This document shows positions 27,023-36,053 of a stretch of 64,000 bases of DNA, in pieces. The position numbers were made by a program, and so were the translations under genes. Each line of letters starts with the position of its first letter. Position 1 is the stretch's first letter. The stretch spans positions 434,001 through 498,000 of the forward strand of contig NZ_JBIBGL010000004.1 in NCBI RefSeq assembly GCF_042956465.1. Reading direction: 5' to 3'. This DNA comes from Embleya sp042956465. Its GTDB lineage: Bacteria > Actinomycetota > Actinomycetes > Streptomycetales > Streptomycetaceae. The notes under the pieces are model-generated. The model was not told where the DNA came from and did no database searches. It saw only the letters and a list, made by a program, of their open reading frames with translations.

Positions 27023-27583
27023 TCACAGGCCGATGGCGCCGTCGATGCGTTCGCGCAGCAGATCGGCGTGGCCGTTGTGGCGCGCGTACTCCTCGACCAT
27101 GTGGATCAGCACCCAGCGCAACGACACCGTCCCCCGCCACCCGTCGTCGCCCGCCACGTCGAGGTCGGGTGCCTCGATCGTGAAGCGCTCGGCGAAGGCG
27201 ACCTCCGTACGCCATGCCTGCCACGCCTGCTCGACGACCACGGCGTCCGGCACCGCGCCGTCGAAGTCGCCGTCGGGGTCTGCGCGGGAGGAGAAGTGGG
27301 CCGGTGCGTCCTGCCCGGCCAGGACGTGCCGGAACCAGCGGCGCTCCATGTCGGCGAGGTGCCGCACGATACCGAGCAGGGACAGTGTGGAGGGCTCCAC
27401 GGATCGCCGGGCCAGTTCGGTTCCCAGACCCGAGCACTTCAGTTCCAGCGTCGAGCGCTGTGCGGCCAGGACGTCGATCAGGATGGCGCGCTCGTCGCCC
27501 GTGGTGGGGCCCTCGAACCGACGGTTGCCGGCAACGCCGACGAACAGGTCGCCTCTTCTGGTCGGATCGGTCGTGTCCGTCAT
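27023..27583 (-). CDS. DinB/DUF664 family protein
   Basis: 186 residues of the four-helix DinB fold. The DUF664 signature LSLLGIVRHLADMERRWF and HMVEEYARHNGHADLLRE supplies the conserved His metal ligands. Relatives are mycothiol-dependent metalloenzymes (isomerases, S-transferases); the substrate is unknown. Starts at ATG 27583 (MTDTTDP). A methyltransferase and a MarR gene lie upstream on the same strand. Confidence 0.88.
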   Translation of the reverse strand: MTDTTDPTRRGDLFVGVAGNRRFEGPTTGDERAILIDVLAAQRSTLELKCSGLGTELARRSVEPSTLSLLGIVRHLADMERRWFRHVLAGQDAPAHFSSRADPDGDFDGAVPDAVVVEQAWQAWRTEVAFAERFTIEAPDLDVAGDDGWRGTVSLRWVLIHMVEEYARHNGHADLLRERIDGAIGL

Positions 27584-27732
27584 GGTCGGCCCTACGATCT
27601 GCCCGGTGCGGGCCTCGGAATCGTCGAATTGTCGGCGGGATCGGTTCTCGCGGTGCCTCGGGGTGCATGGGGCCGTCGACAGCACATCGGGACGTGGCCC
27701 GCAGCCCTGGGTCGGGACCCGGAGGCCGCCGG

Positions 27733-28485
27733 TCAGACCTTGACGGCGTGCAGGATCCGGATGCCCCTCGGACCCGCCGTGTCGTCGCGAACGTCGAGTC
27801 CGGCCCGGCGGCACTGTTCGCTCAGCCAGTCCGAGCCGATGCGCAGCTTGGGATAGCTGCCGGCTTGCAGGTTCCAGGAGTCCCCGGCCCGGGTGTGCAC
27901 AAGGTCGTGAATCATGACGGTGTCCTCGTCGACGTACTCCAGGAAGCACGTGAACACGCGGTCCCGGTCGCTGCGTACGGGGATGAACCGGTCCGTCCCG
28001 CGCAGCGGACGGGACTGGTCGCGGTAGGTGGCCACGAACCGGCCTCCCGGAGCGAGCGCACGGGCGGTGTCGGCGAGCAGCGCCGTCACGTCGGCCCTGC
28101 TCGGCAGGTGGGGAAGGGTGTCGCCCATGCACACCACGACGTCCACGGTCCCGGGCCGGGCGACCCGGGGAAGTACGCCGCGTATGTCGGCATGGACCGG
28201 CTCGATCCCGCCGAGCCCCCGGACGTGCCGGGCGAGTTCGGCCAGCAGGGCCGTGTTGCCGTCGACGGCGATCACCGACGCGAAGCCGGCGCGGGCCAGG
28301 GCGAGCGTCTGTTGGCCGGGGCCGCAGCCCAGGTCCACGGCCACCCCCGGGGTCGGCCCGGGGACCACGCCGAGGTCGCGGAGCAGCGCGCCCTGTTCGG
28401 CGGCGAGGGCTTCGATGTCGCCGCCGAGCATCCAGGTGTACTGCTCGGCGAGGAGTCGGTCGTAGTGAACGGCTGCGTCGGTCAT
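27733..28485 (-). CDS. SAM-dependent class I methyltransferase
   Basis: 250 residues. SAM motif I is VAVDLGCGPGQQTLAL, motif II is SVIAVDGN, and DVVVCMGDTLPHLPS follows, the usual Rossmann methyltransferase order. Starts at ATG 28485 with GGACC upstream. It lies 104 bases behind a MarR regulator on the same strand, suggesting one transcript. Substrate not identifiable. Confidence 0.88.
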   Translation of the reverse strand: MTDAAVHYDRLLAEQYTWMLGGDIEALAAEQGALLRDLGVVPGPTPGVAVDLGCGPGQQTLALARAGFASVIAVDGNTALLAELARHVRGLGGIEPVHADIRGVLPRVARPGTVDVVVCMGDTLPHLPSRADVTALLADTARALAPGGRFVATYRDQSRPLRGTDRFIPVRSDRDRVFTCFLEYVDEDTVMIHDLVHTRAGDSWNLQAGSYPKLRIGSDWLSEQCRRAGLDVRDDTAGPRGIRILHAVKV

Positions 28486-28589
28486 CGGTCCTGGTCCTTC
28501 GTTCCGGGCGGGGCGGGGCCCATCGCACAGGCGTCGGCCGCCGATTCCGGCCTGTCGGCGTCGGCGTCGGGTCAGGTACCGGCGGAGGG

Positions 28590-29057
28590 TCACGTGCCGC
28601 GGACCCAGCCGGCGAGTTCGGCCAGGTGGACGTTCTCGCGGGCTGCGTGCAACTCCGCGCCGAGTGCGGCCCGGTAGGTGGCGGTCGCCTGCTCGTAGCG
28701 GAGGTGCCCGGCCGTACTGACGGTGGCTCGCACCCCTCGACCGTCCTCACCGCCGACGGAGGTTCGTTCCGCCATGCCCTGGGCCTCCAGTCGCCCGACG
28801 AGTCGGGTGACCGAGCTGACCTTCAGGCCGATGCGCTCGGCCAACTCCCCCATCCGCAGGCTTCCCCCGCTGTCCTCCCGGCTCAGCGCGCACAACGCCC
28901 GATACTCCGAGAGCTGTAGACCATGGGCCTGTTGCAGGGCCCGATCCAAGCGCTGTTCGATCCGACCCAACAGACGCACCGCCATACACCAGCGGTCGTC
29001 CTCGTCATCACCGGCAGGCTCCACCTCGGACCCGCCGGTCGGCGTGAAGTCCGACAT
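28590..29057 (-). CDS. MarR-family regulator, probably autoregulated
   Basis: 155 residues. Winged helix: LRMGELAERIGLKVSSVTRLVGRLEAQGMAER (in pieces) and a wing with GVRATVS. The ATG at 29057 has no ribosome site and lies about 6 nt after a -10 (TAGGTT), so the transcript is likely leaderless. A perfect 12-bp palindrome lies between its -35 and -10, the classic autorepression layout. It probably also controls the methyltransferase downstream. Confidence 0.92.
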   Translation of the reverse strand: MSDFTPTGGSEVEPAGDDEDDRWCMAVRLLGRIEQRLDRALQQAHGLQLSEYRALCALSREDSGGSLRMGELAERIGLKVSSVTRLVGRLEAQGMAERTSVGGEDGRGVRATVSTAGHLRYEQATATYRAALGAELHAARENVHLAELAGWVRGT

Positions 29058-29063
29058 GGCCTC

Positions 29064-29093
29064 AACCTACATACTGCTTGTACAAGCAAGCAA
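29064..29093 (-). promoter_or_regulatory. MarR promoter with embedded operator palindrome
   Basis: On the minus strand: -35 TTGCTT (29093-29088), 18-nt spacer, -10 TAGGTT (29069-29064). GCTTGTACAAGC at 29076-29087 is a perfect palindrome filling the spacer, so a bound MarR dimer would block polymerase. Confidence 0.65.
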
Positions 29094-29274
29094 CCCGTCT
29101 CGGCATGGAAACAGCCGAGCCGGTCCGCATGTGACGGTCGGTCGGCTCGGCTTCAGGACGCAGGCAGGCGGCCGGCTCGCCGGCAGAAGGTGCGTCGGGT
29201 CCCGGACGCCTGCCTGCCGTTCCCGACACGGGCCCGGATCGGCCGCCGACATCGGGCAGCCGAGGTCGGCATAC

Positions 29275-29598
29275 TCAGCGACCGAGGGCCTGCTCCAGTT
29301 GTTTCTTGTTCATCGACGAACGCCCCTTGATGCCGCGACGTTTGGCGTCGGCGTAGAGCTGGTCGTAGGTGGGGCCCTGGGCGCCACTGTGCGAGCGCAG
29401 ACCGCCGCGCCGGGACGAGGACATGTCCTGGAGGGAGGTCCGACTCGCCGTCTCGGCCTCGCCGGCGCGGGCGCGTTCCTTGTTCACCGTGCGGGCCGCG
29501 ATCTCCTCGGCGCGCTTGGTGCTTTCGCCGCGATTCTTCGCGCTTTCCCTGATGTGCTCGTACTGGCGTTCCCGCTTGGGACTCGATCCCCTCGGCAT
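29275..29598 (-). CDS. Small basic protein with Rho-N-like C-terminus
   Basis: 107 residues, very rich in Arg/Lys/Glu. The C-terminus, YDQLYADAKRRGIKGRSSMNKKQLEQAL, here split as YDQLYADAKRRGIKGR and MNKKQLEQAL, resembles the Rho N-terminal/SAP-like helical motif of small actinomycete proteins often labelled plasmid stabilisation proteins. It may bind nucleic acid. Starts at ATG 29598 (MPRGSSPKRE) after GAGGTGA. No partner toxin gene is present. Confidence 0.75.
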   Translation of the reverse strand: MPRGSSPKRERQYEHIRESAKNRGESTKRAEEIAARTVNKERARAGEAETASRTSLQDMSSSRRGGLRSHSGAQGPTYDQLYADAKRRGIKGRSSMNKKQLEQALGR

Positions 29599-29752
29599 GG
29601 CACTCACCTCGCATCTCGCGCAGTCCGACGCTCGAACCGCGCTCCCAGGCTCGAACACCGAGCCGCTACCCGATGTCCGACCGGGCATGCGGAACGGACG
29701 GAGCGGAACGGTCGGGGAGGGCGCGGACCGACGCCGGGGGCGAGGTCGTCGG

Positions 29753-30142
29753 TCAGCCGCCGGAATCCGAGCGTTCGCGCCGCCCGAACTCCCGGTCGCC
29801 CGCGTCGGCCCGAAGCAGGTCCGCGTCCGCGTCCGTCCCGTCCGGAGGCGCCTGTTCGGGCAGGTCGAGGGCGTCGGCGACGGCCCGGCCCCGGTCGGCC
29901 GGATGTCGCACCTCGGTTCCGGGCACGACTCGATAGATGTTGCGCCGTCCGCTGCGCTGCCGGGTCAGATACCCGCCGTCCTCCAGGTCCGCCAGGATGG
30001 CCTGCACCGCGCGCTCGGTCAGCAGACACGCAGCCGCGATGTCGCGCACCCGCACCTCGGGATCACGGGCGATCACCGAGAGCACACGGGCGTGATTGGT
30101 GAAGAACGTCCACGACGGCCTGGACTGCTCCGCATCGCTCAT
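29753..30142 (-). CDS. Winged-helix transcriptional regulator
   Basis: 129 residues. The helix-turn-helix VRVRDIAAACLLTERAVQAILADLEDGGYL followed by the basic wing RSGRRNIYRV (quoted in parts) is a MarR/IclR-like DNA-binding domain; the C-terminal half is acidic and disordered. Possible starts are ATG 30142, 30151 and 30154. It is divergent from the STAS gene, and the 200-base spacer contains the direct repeat AATTCATG/AATTCGTG (minus strand, about 30183-30205), a possible operator. Confidence 0.78.
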   Translation of the reverse strand: MSDAEQSRPSWTFFTNHARVLSVIARDPEVRVRDIAAACLLTERAVQAILADLEDGGYLTRQRSGRRNIYRVVPGTEVRHPADRGRAVADALDLPEQAPPDGTDADADLLRADAGDREFGRRERSDSGG

Positions 30143-30341
30143 GCCCACCATCATAGGCGCGATCGTTCCGGCAACTCGATACACGAATTGCAGTTCATGA
30201 ATTACTTGACGCACGTTCGGCGACGACCGATGCTTGACACACCGCAGGCCGGAACCACCGGCCACCCGAATCCCGCGAAAGCACATGTCGCCCCCCAACG
30301 ATCGAGGTCCCCGCCCGACATGCCAGGGAGGGAAGCCCGTC

Positions 30342-30815
30342 ATGGCCGCCCCACGCCGCCCCGCCACCCGCCAGTCGCTGCGCCCACCGGGCCGCCCCAG
30401 GATCCGCCATCGCGAAGCCACGCCGAAGCACCTGCGCATTCGGGTGACCGTCGTCGACGACGGGGTTCTGTTGCGGATCGGCGGTGAACTCGACATCGAC
30501 ACCGGGCCACCGCTGCGCCGCGCCCTCGACACCGCGCTCGACTCGGGTGCGCCTCGGGTGGACGTGGACATGAGCAGCATCACCTTCTGCGACAGCACGG
30601 GTCTGCACGCCCTGCTCTATGCGCGTGCCAGAGCCCTGGAAATCGGGACCCGACTCGGTCTCGTGCCCGGCGACAAATTCCGCCGCCTGCTCGAAGTCAC
30701 CGGCACGGCACACCTGTTCAACCCGCTCGCCGTCCCGCCGCCGGCTCGTGGGGCCGGGGACGACACCGGCGCAGGGCCGAGCCGCGGGGCGGCCCAGGAG
30801 GAGACGACGCCCTGA
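30342..30815 (+). CDS. STAS-domain anti-anti-sigma factor
   Basis: 157 residues. The STAS core is LRIRVTVVDDGVLLRIGGELDIDT and on to MSSITFCDSTGLHALL, where the Ser of DSTG is the phosphorylation site read by anti-sigma kinases. This family frees a sigma factor by binding its anti-sigma partner in the cytoplasm. ATG 30342 follows GGGAGGGAAG; the N-terminal 30 residues are basic and Pro-rich. No cognate kinase or sigma gene is in the window. Confidence 0.88.
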   Translation: MAAPRRPATRQSLRPPGRPRIRHREATPKHLRIRVTVVDDGVLLRIGGELDIDTGPPLRRALDTALDSGAPRVDVDMSSITFCDSTGLHALLYARARALEIGTRLGLVPGDKFRRLLEVTGTAHLFNPLAVPPPARGAGDDTGAGPSRGAAQEETTP

Positions 30816-30881
30816 GCGCCCCGGCCGTCGCGGGCATTGCGACCGCGAACCGACTCCTCGTCAGCCGGGCGTCGCGGGGCT

Positions 30882-31370
30882 TCACTTCCCCGTGGGCGAC
30901 CCCGGTACGCGCAGCCGAAGGACCAAGGGCAGGACGAGCCACCAACAGAGGAACCACACCGCGGCCAGCGTCGTGAGCACCGCGGCCGTCACCGTGTCGG
31001 TGGCCACCCGCAGCAGCAACAACAACGAGCAGCCGATGGTGCACGCCAACAGCCCCACGCCCACCGTGAGAAGGTGGTTCGCCAGGTGCACCAGGCGGGG
31101 TTTGAGGTGTTGTCCGGCGACCGCGCGGTGCAGCGAAACCATGGACACCAGGACACCCATCGAGGCCGCGCCGAGCACGACGGCGGCCACGTAGAGGCCG
31201 TTGTCGAAGTCGCCCAGCGTGTCGAACTTCGGCGTGAAGACGACGCTCAGCAGGAATCCGAACAGCACCTGCGCGCCGGTCTGTACGACGCGGACCTCCT
31301 GAAGCAGTTCGTTCCAGCGCCGATCCGCGCGCTCGTCCGCGCGCTCGCGTCGGCCGTCCTGCTCGCCCAT
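30882..31370 (-). CDS. DUF6328-type four-helix membrane protein
   Basis: 162 residues. The cytoplasmic N-terminus (RWNELLQEVRVVQTGAQVLFGFLLSVVF, in parts) runs into four hydrophobic segments. The NELLQE..V.QTG.QILF-like opening is characteristic of a small actinomycete membrane family (DUF6328). Starts at ATG 31370. Function unknown; convergent with the STAS gene. Confidence 0.8.
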   Translation of the reverse strand: MGEQDGRRERADERADRRWNELLQEVRVVQTGAQVLFGFLLSVVFTPKFDTLGDFDNGLYVAAVVLGAASMGVLVSMVSLHRAVAGQHLKPRLVHLANHLLTVGVGLLACTIGCSLLLLLRVATDTVTAAVLTTLAAVWFLCWWLVLPLVLRLRVPGSPTGK

Positions 31371-31660
31371 GGTGTGCCTTCCGTCGGCGGTTCCGCGTGT
31401 GGGGAAGACGATTTCCCGGCACTCGCCGGACCACACCGGCGCAGTTCGCCGCCCCCGCCCCACGTGTTGTTCCGGGACCGGATTCGAGGTGGCGCGCGGG
31501 AGCGTGACCCACCGCTCCCGCGTGCCACCTCGGGCGAGGGCATCCCGGACGGGCCCGATGTCGGGACACCGCCATTCGGACCGCCCGGCCCCGATGCCGC
31601 CCCCGACCGGACACCGCCATCCGGCGCCGAGGTACGACACCGGCCTCCGACGCCTACCGG

Positions 31661-32272
31661 CTATGCGCCCTGGGGCAGGTGCGGCTTCGCCTCCTGATAC
31701 GTGCCGCCGTCCGTCGACTCGGCCCGAGCGTAGACGAGGTGCATCACACCGGTGCGGAAGGTCCGGGACGAGATCAGGGTCAGCGCAAGCGTGCTCTCCG
31801 CCTCCTCGAACAGGCGCATGCCCTTGCCCACCACGATCGGGTGCAGCAGCAGGTGCAGTTCGTCCAAGAGGCCGGCCACCAGGAGGCTGCGGACGATCGA
31901 GATCGAACCGCTCAGCGAGATGCCCCCGCCCGGCTCGTTCTTCAGGGCGGTGACCGCCTCCACCAGGTCGCCCCGCAGTTGCTCGGAATTGCGCCAGGTG
32001 AATGTGGGCCGCCCGGTCGACACGACGATCTTGCGCGTGTCGCCGAGGACCTTCGCAAACGTGGCGTCCTCGCCACCGGCCGCCTCCCGCTCCGGCCACG
32101 CGCCGGCGAAGCTGTCATAGGTCTTGCGGCCGAGCAGGAGGGTGTCGCCCGCCTGGGCGAGGGCGCCGACGGCCGCGCCCATCTCGTCGTTGAAGTACGG
32201 GAAGTGCCACTGGTCGGGCGCCTCGACGACTCCGTCGAGGGAGATGAACAGGCCGGCGGTGATCTTCCGCAT
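31661..32272 (-). CDS. Dihydrofolate reductase family protein (RibD C-terminal-like)
   Basis: 203 residues opening RKITAGLFISLDGVVEAP, the signature of the small RibD/DHFR-like reductases common in actinomycetes, with LLLGRKTYDSFAGAWP and a late VVGKGMRLFE. Probably NADPH-binding; the natural substrate is unknown and it is not the housekeeping DHFR. ATG 32272 has AAGGAAA upstream. It stands alone. Confidence 0.9.
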   Translation of the reverse strand: MRKITAGLFISLDGVVEAPDQWHFPYFNDEMGAAVGALAQAGDTLLLGRKTYDSFAGAWPEREAAGGEDATFAKVLGDTRKIVVSTGRPTFTWRNSEQLRGDLVEAVTALKNEPGGGISLSGSISIVRSLLVAGLLDELHLLLHPIVVGKGMRLFEEAESTLALTLISSRTFRTGVMHLVYARAESTDGGTYQEAKPHLPQGA

Positions 32273-32440
32273 GATGTTTCCTTCGCGCGAGGTGCTCGGT
32301 GAACGTTGTCCATGGTTGGACTGCGCGCGGCGAGCGAACTCATCGGTCGGAGCAGCACGCATCGACGGGCGACCGTACGTGCCGGCATCCCGGCCGACGG
32401 GCGCCGCGATCGCGGGCTGCCGCAGACGGCCGACCGTGGC

Positions 32441-33517
32441 TCACTCGACCGACCGCGGCTCGCGGTCCGCCGCGGCCTCGTCCAACGACGCGCGGTACCG
32501 GTGCGCCTCCCGCCGCTCCCCGGCACCGGCCCGCGTCACGTCCAGGAAGACCTGGTCCACATGTGGCCATCGTTCGCCGATGGAGCGCTTGAGTCGTACC
32601 GACATCACCTCGACGGCCTCGCTGTCCAGACCGTCGGCCAGGTCGATGCGTGCCGCGAGCAGCGTGGAGTGCAGGCCCAGGCGCATGGTCAGCAGTTGGG
32701 TCACCACGTCGATCTCCGGCTGCGCGTCCAGGTACTTCAGGATGTCGCGTTGCAGTGCCACGTCCACGGCTTCGCCGATCAGCTCGCCGCGCGCCTCGCG
32801 GCCGAGCCGGTAGGCGATGAGCACCAGCAGCAGGCCGATGCACAACGACGCCGCGGCCTCCCAGACCGCATTGCCCGTCGCCATGTGCAGACCCAACCCA
32901 CCCATCGCGAGCAGAACGCCCAGCACGGCGGTGGCGTCCTCGGCCAGCACGGTGCGCAGGGCGGGGTCGTCCACGTCCCGGATCGCGCGCATCACGGAGA
33001 CGCCCGACTCCCGGGCCTGCCGGCGTACCTGGAGCACCGCGCGCACCAGCGACCCGCCCTCCGCGCACAGCGCCACGAACAGGACGGCCAGGCCCGCGAG
33101 ATAGCCGGCGACATCCGGCTCGCTCTCCTCCCGCAGCGCCTCCCACGCCTGGAAGAAGGAGAAGCCGCCGCCGAGCACGAAGATGCCGACGGCCGCCAAC
33201 AGCGACCAGAAGTAGCGGTCCTTGCCGTACCCGAAGGGATGCTCGGCATCCGGTGTGCGCCGGCTCCGGTCGAGCGAGGCGAGCAGGAATGCCTCGTTGA
33301 GGGTGTCCGCCACCGAGTGCGCCGCCTCCGACAGCAGGGCCGGCGCTCCGGCGACGAGACCCGCGACCGCCTTCCCGACCGCGATGACGAGATTGGCCGC
33401 GAGTGCCACCAATACCGTCAGGCGGGTCCCCGCATCGTCGTCACGACCGCCCGCGCGCCGTGCCGGGTCGGAGTCGACCTCGTCCCCCGCCGCGTTCTCG
33501 TGAGTTCGAGCTCCCAC
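32441..33517 (-). CDS. Cation diffusion facilitator (CDF) metal exporter
   Basis: 358 residues with about six membrane segments. The metal-site helix carries HSVADTLNE, with HPFGYGKDRYFWSL after it, both typical of the CDF family that exports Zn, Fe, Mn or Co in exchange for protons. A cytoplasmic C-terminal domain follows. GTG 33517 opens a polar 30-residue N-terminus. No metal regulator lies alongside, so the ion cannot be assigned. Confidence 0.9.
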   Translation of the reverse strand: MGARTHENAAGDEVDSDPARRAGGRDDDAGTRLTVLVALAANLVIAVGKAVAGLVAGAPALLSEAAHSVADTLNEAFLLASLDRSRRTPDAEHPFGYGKDRYFWSLLAAVGIFVLGGGFSFFQAWEALREESEPDVAGYLAGLAVLFVALCAEGGSLVRAVLQVRRQARESGVSVMRAIRDVDDPALRTVLAEDATAVLGVLLAMGGLGLHMATGNAVWEAAASLCIGLLLVLIAYRLGREARGELIGEAVDVALQRDILKYLDAQPEIDVVTQLLTMRLGLHSTLLAARIDLADGLDSEAVEVMSVRLKRSIGERWPHVDQVFLDVTRAGAGERREAHRYRASLDEAAADREPRSVE

Positions 33518-33989
33518 GCCCGATCACCCCCCACTCCACGATCCCCATGGCGCCACCCGTCGAGACGAACGACGCCTTTCCGCCTGCCGCTCGTTCACCG
33601 CGGGCAGGTGCGTGGACCTCGACGATCGGCCCGACCCCGCCCCGGTGTACGGACCGGTGGCCAGGAACGACTACCCCCCGATGCGAGCACCACACGGACC
33701 CTTCGGCCCACCGGTTCCCCGCCGTCCGCTCTCGCGCCCGGGCGACGACGGAGGGGTCCCGGTACTCGCGTACCGGTCTGCGCCGGACACGACCGGTTTC
33801 GTCTCCTCCTGCGGTAGCCCGAGTCGGCCGACCGGCCGACGCGCTCGCTCGGCCCGCAGGGCGACGCGCGCCGGAAGCGATCCCTGTGACCATGGGATCA
33901 GCCCGACACCGGGAGGGATCCACCGACGTGCGCACGAACTCCGAGCGAAACGAGCCGCGTCGGCCGGGTACCCGTTGAACCACCCGACC

Positions 33990-34013
33990 CACGTCCGGTC
34001 CGTACCGGACGTG
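33990..34013. repeat. 9-bp-arm inverted repeat
   Basis: CACGTCCGG and CCGGACGTG flank the 6-nt TCCGTA. It could be an operator or a weak terminator; context does not decide. Confidence 0.5.
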
Positions 34014-34120
34014 TCCCGTCGTCGCGGACACACCGGCTCTCCCGGCCCGCGACGACGGACCCGCGCCGGATCCGGCCGACCCTCCCCCCGTGGGGCCGGC
34101 CGGACCGGCGCGGCGCTCCC

Positions 34121-34158
34121 CGACGGAGCCGACGGGCCGACGGGCCGACGGGCCGACG
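34121..34158. repeat. 8-nt tandem repeat
   Basis: About four copies of CCGACGGG occur in a row just after the M20 peptidase stop codon. The copies are contiguous with no spacers. Confidence 0.7.
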
Positions 34159-34174
34159 CACGGTCGGGCCCGGG

Positions 34175-35302
34175 CTACTCCTCGCCGCCGAGTCGGTCCA
34201 GCGTCGCGGCCAGAAGTGCCGTACGGGCGGGCATGGTCGCGATGTCGACGAATTCGTCGCGGGCGTGCGGATGCCCTCCCACGGCGCCCATTCCGCAGAG
34301 GGTGGGCACGCCGATCGCGGCGGTGAGATTGCCGTCCGAGCCGCCGCCGGAACGCACCGACCCCGGTTCGGGGATGCCGATCTCGCGGGCCGCGGCGCGT
34401 ACGTGGGCGAACAGTTCGGCAGACATCGCCTCTTCGAGCGGGTAACGATTGACACCGCCGGTCACGGACAGCTCGGCCTGCGGCAGGGTGGCCCGCAGAC
34501 CGTGCATGTGCCGTGCGACACGGTCGAGTTCGGCCCGGCTCCAGCCGCGAACGTCGATGTCGAGCGTCGCCGTCTCGGGCACGGTGTTGATGGTGGATCC
34601 GGACGTGGCGACGGTGGGGGTGACCGTGGTGCCCAGGTCGATGCGCTCCGCCGACAACATCGCGATCACCTGGTGGGCGAGTTCCACGGTGGCGTTCACC
34701 CCGAGTTCCGGTTCGAGGCCCGCGTGGGCGGCCCGGCCGCGAACCGTCACCCGGAAGCGGGCCACGCCCTTGCGGGCGACCTTGACCGCGCCGCCGTCCC
34801 CGCTCGGTTCGCCCACCAGTACGGCGCCGGACTTGGCGGCGAGTTCCTCGACCAGGGCACGAGAGATGATCGATCCGGTCTCCTCGTCGCCGGTCAGGAG
34901 CAACCCGACGCGATCATGCGCCGCGGAGATCCGGGCCGCGTACAACATCTGCACGATGCCGGCCTTCATGTCGAACACGCCCGGGCCGCGTGCGACACCG
35001 TCCCACGTCGAGAAGGGCAATTCGGCGAGGGAACCCATCGGCCACACGGTGTCGTAGTGCCCGAGCAGCAACGGGCCGCTCCCCCGCGGCCGCCAGACCA
35101 GGTTCGTGACGCCGCCCAGGACGACCCGCTCGGGTTCGCGTCCGAGAAGCCGCGCGCCGACCGTGGCCAGCAGCTCCGCGCACCGGTCCAGGGCCGCAGG
35201 GTCCTCGGACGGGGATTCACAGGTCACCAGGTCGCCCAACAGGGCCACCATCGCGTCGAGTTCGGCCGACATGTCGTCGAGATACCGCTGAGAGGGAGCC
35301 AT
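34175..35302 (-). CDS. M20-family metallopeptidase (carboxypeptidase G2-like)
   Basis: 375 residues. Metal-binding motifs are LLLGHYDTVWP, DMKAGI, the catalytic Glu pair in LTGDEETGS, and GEPSGDGGAVKVARKG leading to the dimerisation domain (RGRAAHAG). A late GGHPHARDE completes the site. This is the co-catalytic zinc peptidase fold that removes C-terminal amino acids or acyl groups. There is no signal peptide. Starts at ATG 35302. Confidence 0.92.
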   Translation of the reverse strand: MAPSQRYLDDMSAELDAMVALLGDLVTCESPSEDPAALDRCAELLATVGARLLGREPERVVLGGVTNLVWRPRGSGPLLLGHYDTVWPMGSLAELPFSTWDGVARGPGVFDMKAGIVQMLYAARISAAHDRVGLLLTGDEETGSIISRALVEELAAKSGAVLVGEPSGDGGAVKVARKGVARFRVTVRGRAAHAGLEPELGVNATVELAHQVIAMLSAERIDLGTTVTPTVATSGSTINTVPETATLDIDVRGWSRAELDRVARHMHGLRATLPQAELSVTGGVNRYPLEEAMSAELFAHVRAAAREIGIPEPGSVRSGGGSDGNLTAAIGVPTLCGMGAVGGHPHARDEFVDIATMPARTALLAATLDRLGGEE

Positions 35303-35607
35303 GCCCGGATACCTGTCCAGCCGAACGGCCCCGGTCACCTCGAAGGCGGTCCCGGTCGGGCGTGGCCGGTGCGTACGGATGCGGCGGTGGACCTTCGTGC
35401 CCGGCGACGATGGCAGGCCGCCCGGTCCGCCCACCGTGATCGTTCTCTTCGGCACGCGCCGCATTCCTCGCGGTGACCACCGGCGGCAAGGGAGTGGTCG
35501 CGACCCGGCTCGGCGCCACCATGGGGCCGCATCGGGAGGTGTGTGCGCGACGCCCCGGGGGCAGGCGTCGACGGAACGACCGAACGACGGAAGGGAGTGG
35601 GCGGATC
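35303..35607. other. Divergent intergenic region
   Basis: About 305 bases between the M20 gene and a rightward lipoprotein gene. It must hold both promoters; no convincing boxes or repeats were seen. Confidence 0.4.
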
Positions 35608-35943
35608 GTGTGGATCGTGCGCACACCCCGCCGGGTGCCGAGCGCCGTCGTCGCGAGCCGCGGCTTCCGCGGCGTCGTCGTCCCCCTCGTCGGGACGGCG
35701 GCGGTCGCGTGCCTCCTGACGGCCGGGTGTTCGATGCGTGAGCGCGTCTGCGGTTCCGGCGAATATCCGGTCAAGGCCGTCGGCAGCGGCACCGGCCGGG
35801 CGTGCGTGCCCGACGGCCGGCCGCCGGACCCGGGCTGGGTGCGCTATCCCGAGGGCAAGGTGCCCCGCTATCTCGACGACAAGTGGGACAGGCACTGGTC
35901 GACGGTCGTCTTCGACGCCGACGGCAACGTCGTCGCGAGCTGA
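35608..35943 (+). CDS. Small lipoprotein, SCO0607-like
   Basis: 111 residues. A basic, hydrophobic signal ends in the lipobox LLTAGC, so the mature protein is lipid-anchored outside the membrane. The remainder (ERVCGSGEYPVKAVGSGTG, CVPDGRPPDPGWVRYPEGKVP) matches a short streptomycete lipoprotein family as I recall it. GTG 35608 has GGAAGGGAG upstream; GTG 35617 is possible. Function unknown. Confidence 0.8.
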   Translation: MWIVRTPRRVPSAVVASRGFRGVVVPLVGTAAVACLLTAGCSMRERVCGSGEYPVKAVGSGTGRACVPDGRPPDPGWVRYPEGKVPRYLDDKWDRHWSTVVFDADGNVVAS

Positions 35944-36053
35944 CGCGCGGCACCCGCGGAATCCCATGGCCCGCCGGTAGTGTCTTGCTGCGGTCCGGTG
36001 CGGCGAACCGCCGTGAAGAACCCACCGCGGCCGGACACCGACGAGGAGGACAC

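Larger units (their letters stand above)
33518..34174. other. Long intergenic region
   Basis: About 650 bases between two leftward genes, without a supported ORF. It contains an inverted repeat at 33990-34013 and a short tandem repeat at 34121-34158, listed separately. It may be a decayed gene remnant, but no protein similarity was recognised. Confidence 0.45.

Noticed and set aside
29275..29598. Plasmid stabilisation or toxin-antitoxin gene
   Set aside because: The family name is inherited; no toxin partner or plasmid replication gene is nearby.
34121..34158. Possible CRISPR-like repeat
   Set aside because: Units are 8 nt and contiguous without spacers; no cas genes are present. It is a simple tandem repeat.
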